The position numbers were made by a program, and so were the translations under genes. Positions 17,563-27,123 of a DNA stretch of 37,649 nucleotides are shown in pieces. Within the stretch, counting starts at the first letter, position 1; every line of letters begins with the position of its first letter. The notes under the pieces are model-generated. The model made no database searches, was not told the origin of the DNA, and worked only from the letters and a program-made list of their open reading frames with translations. Source of the DNA: an uncultured Actinomyces sp. (lineage in GTDB: Bacteria > Actinomycetota > Actinomycetes > Actinomycetales > Actinomycetaceae); NCBI GenBank assembly GCA_946998115.1, contig CAMPYB010000011.1, positions 1-37,649 of the forward strand, written 5' to 3'.

Positions 17563-19095
17563 ATGGGTTGTACAACAATATTAGTGGGGAAAAAAGCAAG
17601 TTTTGATGGTTCCACACTGGTTGCTCGTAATGAAGATTCTCCATCAGGCATATTTATGCCTAAAAAATTTATTGTAGTTGAACCTGAAGATCAGCCTAAG
17701 GTTTATAAATCAGTCTTATCTCATGTAGAAATTCAACTTCCTTCAAATCCTATTCGTTATACTTGTATGCCTAATGGTATTGCAGACGAAGGAATTTGGG
17801 GAGCATATGGTGTAAATGCTAAAAATGTGTCTATGACTGCAACAGAAACTTTAACAACAAATGAGCGAGTGCTTGCCGCTGATCCTCTAGTAAAATATGT
17901 ACCATCAAAAGGTGAACCTACAAGTAAAGACTTTGTTCCTGAAAAAATTGGCGGTATTGGTGAAGAAGATATAGTAACTTTAGTTCTACCTTATATTAAT
18001 TCTGCACGCGAAGGTGTATTAAGACTTGGTGAAATTTTGAGCCAATATGGAACTTATGAAATGAATGGTATTGCATTTCAGGATGTAAATGAAATATGGT
18101 GGCTAGAAACTATTGGTGGACATCACTGGATAGCACGTAGGGTGCCAGATGACAGCTATGTTATTATGCCAAATCAGCTTGGTATTGATAATTTTGATTT
18201 AGATGACGCATTTGGTGCAAAAGAAAATCATCTTTGCTCAAGTGATTTACGTGAATTTATTGAACATTATCATTTGGATCTTAGCTTTGATGGACAATTA
18301 AATCCTAAAGATGCCTTTGGTAGCCACAGCGATGCTGACCATGTTTATAACACTCCTAGATCGTGGGTTTTACACAGATTTTTTAATCCTACAACTTATG
18401 TATGGGATGGTGAGTATGCTGATTTCACTCCGAATGCTGATAATATTCCATGGGCCCAAATTCCTGAACGAAAAATAACTGTAGAAGATATTAAATATGT
18501 TTTATCTCATCATTATCAAGGCACACCTTATGACTGTTACGGTAAATTTGGTGATAAAAGAGGTATTTTCCGTCCAATTGGTATAAATCGTAATAATTTC
18601 TTAGGATTAGTTCAAATTAGACCTTATGCTCCTGAAGAAATAGCAGCAATTCAATGGATGTCATTAGGAAGTAATGTTTTCAATGCTATGATACCTTTTT
18701 ATAGCAATGTGTCAAAAACACCAGAATATTTTGCTAATTCAACAGCAAGAGTTACAACTGATAATTTTTATTGGACTAATCGTATAATCGGCGCATTATC
18801 AGATGCTCATTTTTCTATATGTAAGCCACATATTGAACGATATCAGTTATCTGTGCAATCTAAAACTATGGGTATAATAAATAATAGTGATGCAGATTTT
18901 GTCGAAAAATTCGATAAACTTTTATCACAAAAAGCACAAGATACTATGAATAACAAGCAAATTTTAGATTTCTGTGAACAAGTAAATGAAAAAATTGCTA
19001 AAATAACACAACTTGAAACAGAAGATGTTCTTGACAAAGTTTTATATACAGCAAGTAATGCAATGAAAAATGGTTTTTCAAGATCAGATTCCTAA
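17563..19095 (+). CDS. pepD: C69-family dipeptidase (PepD)
   Basis: An N-terminal-nucleophile hydrolase of 510 residues that cleaves dipeptides. The N-terminus MGCTTILVGKKASFDGSTL matches family C69, with Cys3 as the expected nucleophile exposed after removal of two residues. Further conserved parts are ARNEDS (21-26), EIWWLETIGGHHWIARRVPD (about 184-203), GIDNFDL (about 211) and the PRSWVLHRFFNP stretch (about 265-276). No signal peptide or transmembrane segment, so it is cytoplasmic, unlike some long secreted homologues. An AGGA about 12 bases before the ATG is the likely ribosome site. It is transcribed alone, with a terminator 25 bases after the stop. Confidence 0.93.
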   Translation: MGCTTILVGKKASFDGSTLVARNEDSPSGIFMPKKFIVVEPEDQPKVYKSVLSHVEIQLPSNPIRYTCMPNGIADEGIWGAYGVNAKNVSMTATETLTTNERVLAADPLVKYVPSKGEPTSKDFVPEKIGGIGEEDIVTLVLPYINSAREGVLRLGEILSQYGTYEMNGIAFQDVNEIWWLETIGGHHWIARRVPDDSYVIMPNQLGIDNFDLDDAFGAKENHLCSSDLREFIEHYHLDLSFDGQLNPKDAFGSHSDADHVYNTPRSWVLHRFFNPTTYVWDGEYADFTPNADNIPWAQIPERKITVEDIKYVLSHHYQGTPYDCYGKFGDKRGIFRPIGINRNNFLGLVQIRPYAPEEIAAIQWMSLGSNVFNAMIPFYSNVSKTPEYFANSTARVTTDNFYWTNRIIGALSDAHFSICKPHIERYQLSVQSKTMGIINNSDADFVEKFDKLLSQKAQDTMNNKQILDFCEQVNEKIAKITQLETEDVLDKVLYTASNAMKNGFSRSDS

Positions 19096-19119
19096 TAAAT
19101 CAGATTCCTAAAATAACAA

Positions 19120-19153
19120 AAATGGGGCAAATAAAATATTATTTGTCCCATTT
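19120..19153 (+). terminator. terminator of pepD
   Basis: A 14-pair stem (19120-19133 with 19140-19153, one G-U pair) with a 6-base loop. The right arm ends in TTT. Confidence 0.8.
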
Positions 19154-19226
19154 CAGTTTAATTTGTCTATATTTTACTTATTAAATTCTATTAAAAGTAA
19201 TTATTTGTGAATATGTGAATAATTTT

Positions 19227-19246
19227 ATATGACTTTAAAGTCATAT
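19227..19246. promoter_or_regulatory. perfect 20-bp palindrome before msrAB
   Basis: ATATGACTTTAAAGTCATAT is its own reverse complement and lies 97 bases upstream of the msrAB start, after the pepD terminator. TTACAT at 19282 with TATATA at 19306 could be the promoter. The symmetry without a loop suggests a dimeric repressor or activator site rather than a hairpin; the binding protein is unknown. Confidence 0.5.
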
Positions 19247-19342
19247 TTTAAACAAGGGAAATAAAAAATTAAAATAATATGTTACATAGGCATGCTTAGC
19301 ATAAATATATACAAATATGTGTTATATGTATAGGAGTAAAAT

Positions 19343-20284
19343 ATGAGAACGAAAAAAATCAAACGCATATTTTTAGCTGCCGGGTGTTTTTGGGGAGCGC
19401 AAGGTTATTTTAAAAAAATAGAAGGTGTAGTTGATACAAAAGTTGGTTATGCTAATGGTAAAACTACTCATACAAATTATATGAAACTAAAAGATACTGA
19501 TCATGCTGAAACGCTTCAACTTGATTATGACATAAACTGTATATCACTTTCTGAAATATTACGTCATTATTTTCGCATAATAGATCCACTATCAATAAAT
19601 AAGCAAGGAAATGATAAAGGTAGACAATACCGTACAGGTATTTTTTACACTGATGTTGATGATTTAGAAATTATTGAAAAATCAATATTTGCATTAGAGA
19701 AAATGCTAGGACAAAAAGTTGCTATAGTAGTACAACCTTTGGAAAATTTCGTTTTAGCAGAAGAGTACCATCAAGATTATTTAGATAAAAATCCTCAAGG
19801 GTATTGTCATATAAATTTAGCATTAGCTGATATGCCGTTTGAAAATACGTGTTCTGAAGTTGATTTAGATAAATCAAAAAGTAAATTAACAGAACTGGAA
19901 TATAATGTTACACAAAATTCATATACTGAAAAGCCTTTTTCTAGTGAATATTCAGATTCTGATGAACGCGGTATATATGTTGATATAGTTAGTAAAATAC
20001 CTTTATTTTCTTCTAAAGATAAATATGATGCAGGTTGCGGATGGCCAAGTTTTACTAAACCAATATCGCAAAAAGAAATTACTTATCACATTGATCGTTC
20101 TTTATTTACTGAGCGTACAGAAGTGAAAAGTAGATATGCTCAAAGTCATTTAGGGCATGTTTTTGCTGATGGACCTAAAGACAGGGGAGGACTGCGTTAT
20201 TGTATTAATGGTGCTTCTTTGGAATTTATTCCTGAAGAACAGATGGAAGAAAAAGGTTATGGTCAATATTTAGCTGATTTATAA
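19343..20284 (+). CDS. msrAB: fused methionine sulfoxide reductase MsrA-MsrB
   Basis: Repairs oxidised methionine, both S and R epimers. It has 313 residues. The MsrA domain (about 7-165) has GCFWG with catalytic Cys15 and the EYHQDYLDKNP motif. The MsrB domain (about 180-310) has GCGWPSF, the HLGHVF motif and catalytic Cys287 in RYCING. The MsrB part lacks the CxxC zinc pairs, as in the common zinc-free fused forms. No signal peptide, so it is cytoplasmic. The start is ATG with AGGAG upstream. It appears to be transcribed alone, with a perfect palindrome 97 bases before it that could control it. Confidence 0.95.
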   Translation: MRTKKIKRIFLAAGCFWGAQGYFKKIEGVVDTKVGYANGKTTHTNYMKLKDTDHAETLQLDYDINCISLSEILRHYFRIIDPLSINKQGNDKGRQYRTGIFYTDVDDLEIIEKSIFALEKMLGQKVAIVVQPLENFVLAEEYHQDYLDKNPQGYCHINLALADMPFENTCSEVDLDKSKSKLTELEYNVTQNSYTEKPFSSEYSDSDERGIYVDIVSKIPLFSSKDKYDAGCGWPSFTKPISQKEITYHIDRSLFTERTEVKSRYAQSHLGHVFADGPKDRGGLRYCINGASLEFIPEEQMEEKGYGQYLADL

Positions 20285-20358
20285 TCAGCATACTTTAATA
20301 AGGTTTTAGTATTTTCATAACAGTCTTTTATAAATTGTTCGATAATTTTAATTTTTGC

Positions 20359-20393
20359 AATAATAAAACTATTCTATTTTTATAGTTATTATT
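20359..20393 (+). terminator. weak AT-rich hairpin after msrAB
   Basis: Arms at 20359-20372 and 20382-20393 pair with a two-base gap. All but one pair are A-T, and there is no clean T-run, so terminator function is doubtful. Confidence 0.3.
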
Positions 20394-20454
20394 CATAAAA
20401 AATTCATCTTATTATTTTAAGATTTTTGTAAATCCTTAGAAAGTAGGAGGAATT

Positions 20455-21741
20455 TTGGGAATATTGAAATTATCTTGGACATATATTTCAAGAAAGAAAA
20501 ATAGGAGTATTAGCATTTTTCTAATACTCCTGTTAATTTCATCTGTACTTTATGCATCTTTATCTATAAATAAAACTAATACAAAATTAGAGGAGAAAAT
20601 ATATAAAATATCAAATTCATCATTTAGTGTTAAACCAAAAAATAAATTAGGTAGTATAAATCCGAGAATAATAGAAAAAATATCGAAAAATAAATTAATT
20701 AATAAAACAAACTATAAATATGATTCTGTAGTACAACTAGAAAAGTACAAAGTTGTAAATATAAAACAAAATGTTCAATTAGACGGTATTAAAAATAACA
20801 ATTTTTTATCTTTAGAAAGTGCGAGCAATACTGATTTATTAAAAGAATTTTCAAGTGGCGTTTTTAAAATAGTTAAAGGTAAAGCTATCAATGAACATGA
20901 CAAATCAAAAATTTTAATACATGAAAAATTAGCAAAAGAAAACAACTTAAAAATAGGCGACAAAATAACAATTTCAAATGCTTATAACAGTCAGATTTCA
21001 AATAGCGAAAATGTGAATATGGCAAAAAATAATAAAAAAATAACATTAGAAGTTATTGGAATATTCACGGGTAAAAAACAAGAAAATTATAATGGATTGT
21101 CATCAGATCTTTCAGAAAATACTGTATATGCAGATTATAATTCTGCGCAAAAATTAGGTGAAAAAGACAGTGATAAGAATATAACTGAGGCTACTTTTTT
21201 TACTAAAAATTTAAAATCAATGGAAAAAATTATTTCTGATATAAAAAAGAATAATAATAAAGCTATTCAAATACAAAAAGATAGTAAGGCTTTTAATACT
21301 ATTTTCCAACCAATTAAAATTATAAAAAATATTATTCAAACTATAATAATTTCTCTAGTATTTTCTGGTATTTTAGTTATTTGTCTAATTCTAATTTTTA
21401 ATATAAGACAAAGACTAAACGAAATAGGCATAATGCTTTCCATAGGAATAAGTAAAAAACAAATTATAAGTCAGTTTATTTGTGAATTGTTATTAATCTC
21501 ATTACCTGCATTTATAATATCGATTATTACAGGAGTATTAATAAAAAATACAATTTTTAAAAATTTGACTATAAATGCGAGTGAAAATTTTTCAGGAAAT
21601 TCATTTTTTACTGTTGAAACTTTTACTACAGGACTTCAAACATATGGAATCATTTTAGGAATAATAGTTATTTCAATTACTATAACTTCTTTAATATTTT
21701 TATCACAAAAACCAAAAACAATTTTATCTCAAACAAGTTAA
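20455..21741 (+). CDS. MacB-like FtsX ABC permease, first copy
   Basis: A permease of 428 residues: one N-terminal helix (about 17-36), a MacB-type outside domain (about 40-275, including LAKENNLKIGDKITI), then three helices. The last block carries NEIGIMLSIGISKKQI, typical of FtsX permeases. It is followed after 9 bases by the ATPase and then by a similar permease, so the pair may form a heterodimer. I take TTG at 20455 as start because AGGAGG ends four bases before it; the next TTG at 20464 is 13 bases away. The family includes peptide exporters, lipoprotein movers and antimicrobial-peptide resistance pumps, so substrate is open. Confidence 0.82.
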   Translation: MGILKLSWTYISRKKNRSISIFLILLLISSVLYASLSINKTNTKLEEKIYKISNSSFSVKPKNKLGSINPRIIEKISKNKLINKTNYKYDSVVQLEKYKVVNIKQNVQLDGIKNNNFLSLESASNTDLLKEFSSGVFKIVKGKAINEHDKSKILIHEKLAKENNLKIGDKITISNAYNSQISNSENVNMAKNNKKITLEVIGIFTGKKQENYNGLSSDLSENTVYADYNSAQKLGEKDSDKNITEATFFTKNLKSMEKIISDIKKNNNKAIQIQKDSKAFNTIFQPIKIIKNIIQTIIISLVFSGILVICLILIFNIRQRLNEIGIMLSIGISKKQIISQFICELLLISLPAFIISIITGVLIKNTIFKNLTINASENFSGNSFFTVETFTTGLQTYGIILGIIVISITITSLIFLSQKPKTILSQTS

Positions 21742-21750
21742 GGAAAGAAA

Positions 21751-22419
21751 ATGACAATATTAAAAATGGAAAATATAACTTTCAGGCATAATAATTCTAA
21801 AGAAAAAATTTTATCTCAAGCTAATGCTGAATTTTCAATAGGACAATTTTATGCAATTGTAGGTAAATCAGGCGCTGGAAAAACTACACTTTTATCTTTG
21901 CTTGCAGGCCTTGATGTACCTGAAAAAGGACGTATCATATTTGATGATAATGACATAGCAAGTACTAGTTATAATCATCATAGAAAAAATAACATTTCTA
22001 TAGTTTTTCAAAATTATAATTTAATAGATTATTTAACTCCTTTAGAAAATATAAGATTAGTGAATAAATCTGCTGATAAAAGCATACTTTTGGAATTGGG
22101 ATTAGAAGAAAAGCATATACATAGAAATGTTTTGAAATTATCAGGAGGTCAGCAACAAAGAGTTGCTATTGCAAGAGCTTTAGTTTCTAATGCACCTGTA
22201 ATTTTAGCTGACGAGCCTACTGGAAATTTAGATGAAGGAACTTCCGCAGAAATAATAAAAATACTTAAAAAATTAGCTTTATCTAAAAATAAATGTGTAA
22301 TAGTTGTCACGCACAGTAAAGAGGTCGCAAATGCTGCTGATAAAATTTTTGAACTTAAAAATAAAAATTTAGTGGAAATAAAAAATGCGAGTCTTAGTAA
22401 AGTTATAGGGAGAAAATAA
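21751..22419 (+). CDS. MacB/LolD-like ABC ATPase
   Basis: An ATPase of 222 residues. Walker A is GKSGAGKTT (38-46), the Q-loop is FQNYNLI, the signature is LSGGQQQR (130-137), and Walker B is VILADEPTGNLD (150-161), followed by a switch His in VVTHSKE. It lies between two FtsX permeases. AAGGAAA precedes the ATG, and its TAA shares one base with the ATG of the next gene (TAATG), so the two are coupled. It is the energy subunit for both permeases (inferred from order). Confidence 0.9.
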   Translation: MTILKMENITFRHNNSKEKILSQANAEFSIGQFYAIVGKSGAGKTTLLSLLAGLDVPEKGRIIFDDNDIASTSYNHHRKNNISIVFQNYNLIDYLTPLENIRLVNKSADKSILLELGLEEKHIHRNVLKLSGGQQQRVAIARALVSNAPVILADEPTGNLDEGTSAEIIKILKKLALSKNKCVIVVTHSKEVANAADKIFELKNKNLVEIKNASLSKVIGRK

Positions 22420-23777
22420 TGTTTAGAAATGCTTTAGCGTATGTGACTAGGAAAAGAGTTAAATCGCTTATTCTTCTTTTGATAATATTAGCAATGTCTA
22501 CATTATCTTTAATTAGTTTTTCAATAAAGACTGCTACAAATAATGTTGCATCTGAAAGTTTTAAAAATATTGACAACAGTTTTTCAATACAAATTAATCG
22601 TTCAGTAAATCCTGGAACACCTAGAGGTGCTGGAAATGTTAAAGGTGAATACATAAAAAAAATTTCAGATAATAAAAATATTAAAAATTATGTTAAAAGG
22701 ATTAATATTGTCGCGGACCTTGTAGATCACGATATTGTTAAGAGTAGCAGTTCCGATGAAGGAAATGAACAAAGACGTGAAAATTTTAAAAAAACAATTA
22801 TGGGTACAGGTGTAAACGATTCTTCTAAGGAAGATAAATTTACAGCTGGAACATTTAAATTAGTTTCAGGTAGGCATATAAAAAATGGCGATAAAAATGT
22901 TGTGCTTGTACATGAAGAATTAGCTAAAAAAAATAATTTGAAAGTAGGAGATAAGCTTACATTAAAGTCTAATTTATTTGATGCTGATAATGTGAAGAGA
23001 GCTGATGAAAAAGTTGAGTTAACTATTGTTGGGATATTTTCAGGGAAAAATTCTGCTCCTGTTACATATGATCAAGAGCTTTATGCAAATAATGTAATTA
23101 CTGATGTTGCAAGTGCTGCTAAACTATATGGTAATACAGAAAATACAGCTACATATCAAGACGCAACTTTTTATGTTTCAGGTAGCAAAAATATAGATCA
23201 GGTTATGGATGAAATCAAAAATTTAAATGTTGACTGGCAATCTTATAGTCTTGTAAAGAGTACAAGTAATTATCCTCTTTTGCAAAAATCTATATCAGGA
23301 ATTTATGATATGGTAAACAATATGTTTATTGCTAGTATAGTATTTTCTTTGCTCGTTTTGACACTTATTTTGTTTATTTGGATTAATAGCAGAATTAAAG
23401 AGATAGGCATAATGCTTTCTTTGGGTATTTCTAAAATAAAAATTATGGGTCAGTTTATTATTGAGCTCTTGTATATAAGCATTTTCGGTTTCGGGCTTTC
23501 ATATTTCTTAGCAAATTTGCTAGGCAATTTCTTCGCTAGTAGTATCTTGGAACAGGTTAATTCATCAATTATGCAACAACCTTCAGGATCGCAATTAGGA
23601 GCAGGTGCTGAAGCTGATAGCTTTAATAAAACTATCAGTTCATTGAATGTGAGTATTGATATAAATGATATGTACTATGTAGTATTTATAGGGCTGATAG
23701 TTATAATAATTTCTTTGCTTTTAGCTTCTATGAAAATTATGAAGAAAAAACCAAAACAGTTGCTTTCTAGCATGTAA
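22419..23777 (+). CDS. MacB-like FtsX ABC permease, second copy
   Basis: A permease of 452 residues with the same plan as the protein at 20455-21741: an N-terminal helix, an outside domain (about 40-295, with HEELAKKNNLKVGDKLTL) and three C-terminal helices containing KEIGIMLSLGISKIKI. The two are clear paralogues, so a heterodimeric permease is likely. It overlaps the ATPase stop by one base. A strong terminator follows 11 bases after the stop and closes this three-gene unit before the feo genes. Confidence 0.85.
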   Translation: MFRNALAYVTRKRVKSLILLLIILAMSTLSLISFSIKTATNNVASESFKNIDNSFSIQINRSVNPGTPRGAGNVKGEYIKKISDNKNIKNYVKRINIVADLVDHDIVKSSSSDEGNEQRRENFKKTIMGTGVNDSSKEDKFTAGTFKLVSGRHIKNGDKNVVLVHEELAKKNNLKVGDKLTLKSNLFDADNVKRADEKVELTIVGIFSGKNSAPVTYDQELYANNVITDVASAAKLYGNTENTATYQDATFYVSGSKNIDQVMDEIKNLNVDWQSYSLVKSTSNYPLLQKSISGIYDMVNNMFIASIVFSLLVLTLILFIWINSRIKEIGIMLSLGISKIKIMGQFIIELLYISIFGFGLSYFLANLLGNFFASSILEQVNSSIMQQPSGSQLGAGAEADSFNKTISSLNVSIDINDMYYVVFIGLIVIIISLLLASMKIMKKKPKQLLSSM

Positions 23778-23788
23778 AAATGGTTTGT

Positions 23789-23820
23789 GGTGTGTGGATT
23801 TTTCCACACACCTTTTATTT
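23789..23820 (+). terminator. terminator of the MacB-like unit
   Basis: GGTGTGTGGA (23789-23798) pairs perfectly with TCCACACACC (23803-23812), loop of 4 bases, followed by TTTTATTT. Confidence 0.9.
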
Positions 23821-23899
23821 TAGATAAAAACTTATATTGGCATTATTACAAGATAGGTTTATATATACATATGTATAACATTTTTGCTTTTATATATAT

Positions 23900-23930
23900 T
23901 ATAATAGATAATGAGATGAGCCTAACCTAA
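23900..23930 (+). promoter_or_regulatory. feoA promoter with DtxR/IdeR-type iron box
   Basis: TATAAT at 23900-23905 is a consensus -10. The box at 23912-23930 (TGAGATGAGCCTAACCTAA) matches the DtxR/IdeR palindrome at 16 of 19 positions, with a perfect right half, and covers the expected start of transcription. Iron-loaded repressor should shut off the feo genes. Confidence 0.72.
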
Positions 23931-23953
23931 GCGAAAAAGGGGTTGAGTATTAC

Positions 23954-24514
23954 ATGTCGTTAAAAGATAGTTTTATCTTATCCGATTCTAGTCAAGGAAG
24001 TTTAGTATATGTAAAAGAAATTATTGGTGAAGAAAAAGAAAAATTGTACTTATCACAATTGGGGCTTATACCTAATGTTTTTATAAAAGTGTTATCTAAA
24101 CAAAAAGATAGAATGATAATATCTGTAAAAAACACTAGGATAGCTATTGATGATCAAGCTCAAAAAAATATTATTGTTACAGATGAATACAAAGAAAAAC
24201 TCATTGTTACAACTTTAGATAAAGTTCCTGCAAAAACGCATGCAATAGTTAAAAGTATAAATAGTACAGGTGTTTTGAAACGTAAAATTATGGATATGGG
24301 CATTACGAAGAATGCAAATATTACTGTGAGAAAATATGCACCGCTTGGAGATCCGATAGAAATAACTGTAAGAGGATATGAATTATCACTGCGCAAAATT
24401 GAAGCTAGTTCAATAGAAGTGTTATGTGAAAAATCAACAGAAAATTCAATAAAAATAACTAAAAATATTGCGTCTAAGAATACTGATATTTCTTGCTTAA
24501 AGGAGAATGAATAA
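23954..24514 (+). CDS. feoA: FeoA protein with two tandem FeoA domains
   Basis: A cytoplasmic partner of the ferrous iron transporter FeoB, 186 residues, about twice the usual 75-90. Two SH3-like FeoA domains follow each other: residues about 15-80 (LYLSQLGLIPNVFIKVLS) and about 90-160 (LKRKIMDMGITKNANITVRK, then APLGDPIEITVRGYELSLRK), the second closer to the consensus. AAAGGGG precedes ATG by about 11 bases. The stop shares one base with the feoB start. The first gene after an iron box, so iron-regulated. Confidence 0.9.
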   Translation: MSLKDSFILSDSSQGSLVYVKEIIGEEKEKLYLSQLGLIPNVFIKVLSKQKDRMIISVKNTRIAIDDQAQKNIIVTDEYKEKLIVTTLDKVPAKTHAIVKSINSTGVLKRKIMDMGITKNANITVRKYAPLGDPIEITVRGYELSLRKIEASSIEVLCEKSTENSIKITKNIASKNTDISCLKENE

Positions 24515-26715
24515 TGAGAACTGTAGCTTTAGTAGGTAATCCTAACAGTGGTAAATCAACTATTTTTAATGCTTTGACAGGGCTTCGCCAAAAAGTTGGA
24601 AACTGGCCAGGTGTGACTGTAGATAAAAAAGAAGGATTTTGCCAAGATGATAGTATACATATAATAGATTTACCTGGTATATATTCATTGTCTCCATATT
24701 CACCTGAAGAAATTATTACTCGTGATTTTTTATTAAATAATAAAGTAGATCTTATAGTAAATATAATTGATGCTTCAAATTTAGAGCGTAGTTTGTATTT
24801 GACTACACAATTAATGGATTTACATATTCCTATGGTTATTAGTTTAAATATGGTAGATCTACTACCTAAAAATTATAAAATTGACGATAAAGTTCTTTCC
24901 CAAATTTTGTCTATACCTATTGTAAGAACAAATGCACTAAAGAAAACAGGATTTAAACAGCTTGAAAACCTTTTAAAAACAACTACTGAAATTCCACAAT
25001 TCATGGTTTTTTCTATGGAAATTGAAGAGAATGTAGCAAGCATTTCAAATGTATTGAAAACAGATAAAAAATTACAAAATTATTTTGTCGATCATAACCG
25101 TTTTTGGTCCATAAAAATTTTAGAAAAAGATGAACTCATAAAACAAAAATTACATATCATGAGACGCGAATTAGTTCCTGTGACATATTCTGAAATGGTT
25201 CAGAAAAACAATAGTGAAGATGATATAAATGCAGTATTTGAGACACTTTTTCCGATAAAGAATATAGAAGATATTGAATCAACTATTATTAGTCAAAGAT
25301 ACGATTGGATTGAAACTGTACTTGCAGATGTTATAACCAAAAAAGGAAAAACTGTTTCTATAACAGACAGAATTGATAAGATAGTTACCAACCGTTGGCT
25401 TGGACTGCCAATTTTTGCATTAATAATGTATGTAGTTTACTATTTATCAATTTCCACTCTTGGAACAATGGGAACAGATTGGATAAATGATGTATTATTT
25501 GGTGAATATGTGCCTAATGCATTAACTTATGTTTTAGAAAGCATGAATATTAATCACATAATCATAAGTTTAATATTAGATGGTATAGTTGCAGGTATTG
25601 GTGCAGTTATAGGATTTATGCCCCAAATGGCAGTATTGTTTTTTTGCTTAGCAGTACTTGAAGACTGTGGATATATGGCACGTGTTGCATTCGTAATGGA
25701 TAGAGTGTTTAGACGTTTTGGATTATCAGGTAAAAGTTTTATACCATTACTTATAGGTTCAGGATGTTCTGTTCCAGCAATTCAATCTTCACGAAGTATT
25801 GAAGGAAACAGCAACCGTAGAATAACTATTGTAACAACGTCATTTATTCCTTGCAGTGCAAAATTGCCAGTAATTGCACTTATTGCTAATGCTATTTTTG
25901 GTGGAGCTTCTTGGGTTGCTTATACTATGTATGTTGTAGGTATAGTGTCAGTTTTATTTTCAGGTCTATTGCTTAAAAAAATTAGTGGTGTTTCAGTCAA
26001 GCCTACTCCTTTTATTATGGAATTGCCTATTTATCATCTACCAAAAATATCAGGTTTGCTACGACAAGTTTGGCAAAAAGTAAAACAATTCGCTAAAAAA
26101 GCAGGCACAATTATTTTCATATCATCATGTTGTGTCTGGTTTTTATCAACATTTGATTTTTCATTAAATGAAGTTAAAGATTCCAGTGATAGTATGCTCG
26201 CTTTTTTTGGTAACTTAATAGCACCAATTTTTATTCCTCTAGGATTTGGCGATTGGATAAGTGCAACAGCAACTATTCAGGGGTTTGTTGCGAAAGAAAA
26301 TGTTGTTAGTACAGTTGGTATTTTGTCAGGTATTAGTGGGGAAGTGACAGAAGATACCAAGACACTATTGAAATTATTATCGGATACTTATACTACACCG
26401 TCAGCTTTTTCTTTCCTATTGTTTAATATGTTATGTATGCCTTGTTTTGCCGCAGTGGGTGCTATGCGAAGTGAATTAAAAAATGATAAATTATGTGTAG
26501 CAGCTGTGTGCTATCAAATGCTTTACGCATATTTTGTTTCTTTTGTTTTTTATCAGATATCGAAATTTATAGTTGGCGGTGCAATAAGTTTCGCATTCAT
26601 ATTATCTATAGTGTTATTGATAATTTTTATTATTATCGTTTTTTGCCCAAAAGAAATTTATTTTAAATATTTTTCAAATAGGAGCTTTTTATCTATACCT
26701 GGAGGTGTTAGATGA
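24514..26715 (+). CDS. feoB: ferrous iron transporter FeoB
   Basis: Takes up Fe2+ across the cytoplasmic membrane, driven by its N-terminal G domain. It has 733 residues. The GTPase motifs are GNPNSGKST (8-16), DLPG (52-55) and NMVD (112-115). The membrane part has two Gate regions: IPLLIGSGCSVPAIQSSR (about 413-430, with the conserved Cys) and FNMLCMPCFAAVGA (about 640-653). The length is normal. It shares one base with feoA and four bases (ATGA) with the next gene, so the three form one operon. Confidence 0.96.
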   Translation: MRTVALVGNPNSGKSTIFNALTGLRQKVGNWPGVTVDKKEGFCQDDSIHIIDLPGIYSLSPYSPEEIITRDFLLNNKVDLIVNIIDASNLERSLYLTTQLMDLHIPMVISLNMVDLLPKNYKIDDKVLSQILSIPIVRTNALKKTGFKQLENLLKTTTEIPQFMVFSMEIEENVASISNVLKTDKKLQNYFVDHNRFWSIKILEKDELIKQKLHIMRRELVPVTYSEMVQKNNSEDDINAVFETLFPIKNIEDIESTIISQRYDWIETVLADVITKKGKTVSITDRIDKIVTNRWLGLPIFALIMYVVYYLSISTLGTMGTDWINDVLFGEYVPNALTYVLESMNINHIIISLILDGIVAGIGAVIGFMPQMAVLFFCLAVLEDCGYMARVAFVMDRVFRRFGLSGKSFIPLLIGSGCSVPAIQSSRSIEGNSNRRITIVTTSFIPCSAKLPVIALIANAIFGGASWVAYTMYVVGIVSVLFSGLLLKKISGVSVKPTPFIMELPIYHLPKISGLLRQVWQKVKQFAKKAGTIIFISSCCVWFLSTFDFSLNEVKDSSDSMLAFFGNLIAPIFIPLGFGDWISATATIQGFVAKENVVSTVGILSGISGEVTEDTKTLLKLLSDTYTTPSAFSFLLFNMLCMPCFAAVGAMRSELKNDKLCVAAVCYQMLYAYFVSFVFYQISKFIVGGAISFAFILSIVLLIIFIIIVFCPKEIYFKYFSNRSFLSIPGGVR

Positions 26716-26918
26716 ACATACAATCAGTAATTTTGCTAGCTTTAATTTTGCTAATACTACTATTTGTAGCTTATAAAACATTTATTAGTCGTAAGGATAA
26801 TGTATGTAGTTCTTGTCCGACAAATGAATGCCCAATAAAGATGCTAGTGAAAAGTAAAAAAATGCGTACAGTTAATATTGAAGATAGGCAAAACATTCCA
26901 TTGAAAGTCAAAAAATAA
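26712..26918 (+). CDS. FeoB-associated Cys-rich membrane protein
   Basis: A small protein of 68 residues: a membrane helix (about 5-22) followed by a basic stretch and three cysteines (Cys32, Cys35, Cys40). This is the pattern of the short Cys-rich partners found after feoB in many Gram-positive bacteria. The ATG overlaps the feoB stop as ATGA. It may assist iron handling or FeoB assembly, but its function is not established. Confidence 0.8.
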   Translation: MNIQSVILLALILLILLFVAYKTFISRKDNVCSSCPTNECPIKMLVKSKKMRTVNIEDRQNIPLKVKK

Positions 26919-27123
26919 ATTAATAATACGTTCGCAAAAATATACATCATATTTACAATGCGCAAATGTGTATTTATTTGATTCGTAAGCAAAATTGGAA
27001 ATAGGCTATTATTTTTATAAAGAATAATAATTCTAAGTAAGTAATATTGTCCTATTCAGTTGCATAAGAAAAGATGATAAAATTAACACTTGAATAGTAG
27101 GCATAGTGAAGTGATTTTTTGAT

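Noticed and set aside
26939..26974. Hairpin after the feo genes as a terminator
   Set aside because: The 9-pair AT-rich stem with an 18-base loop and no T-run is too weak to call.
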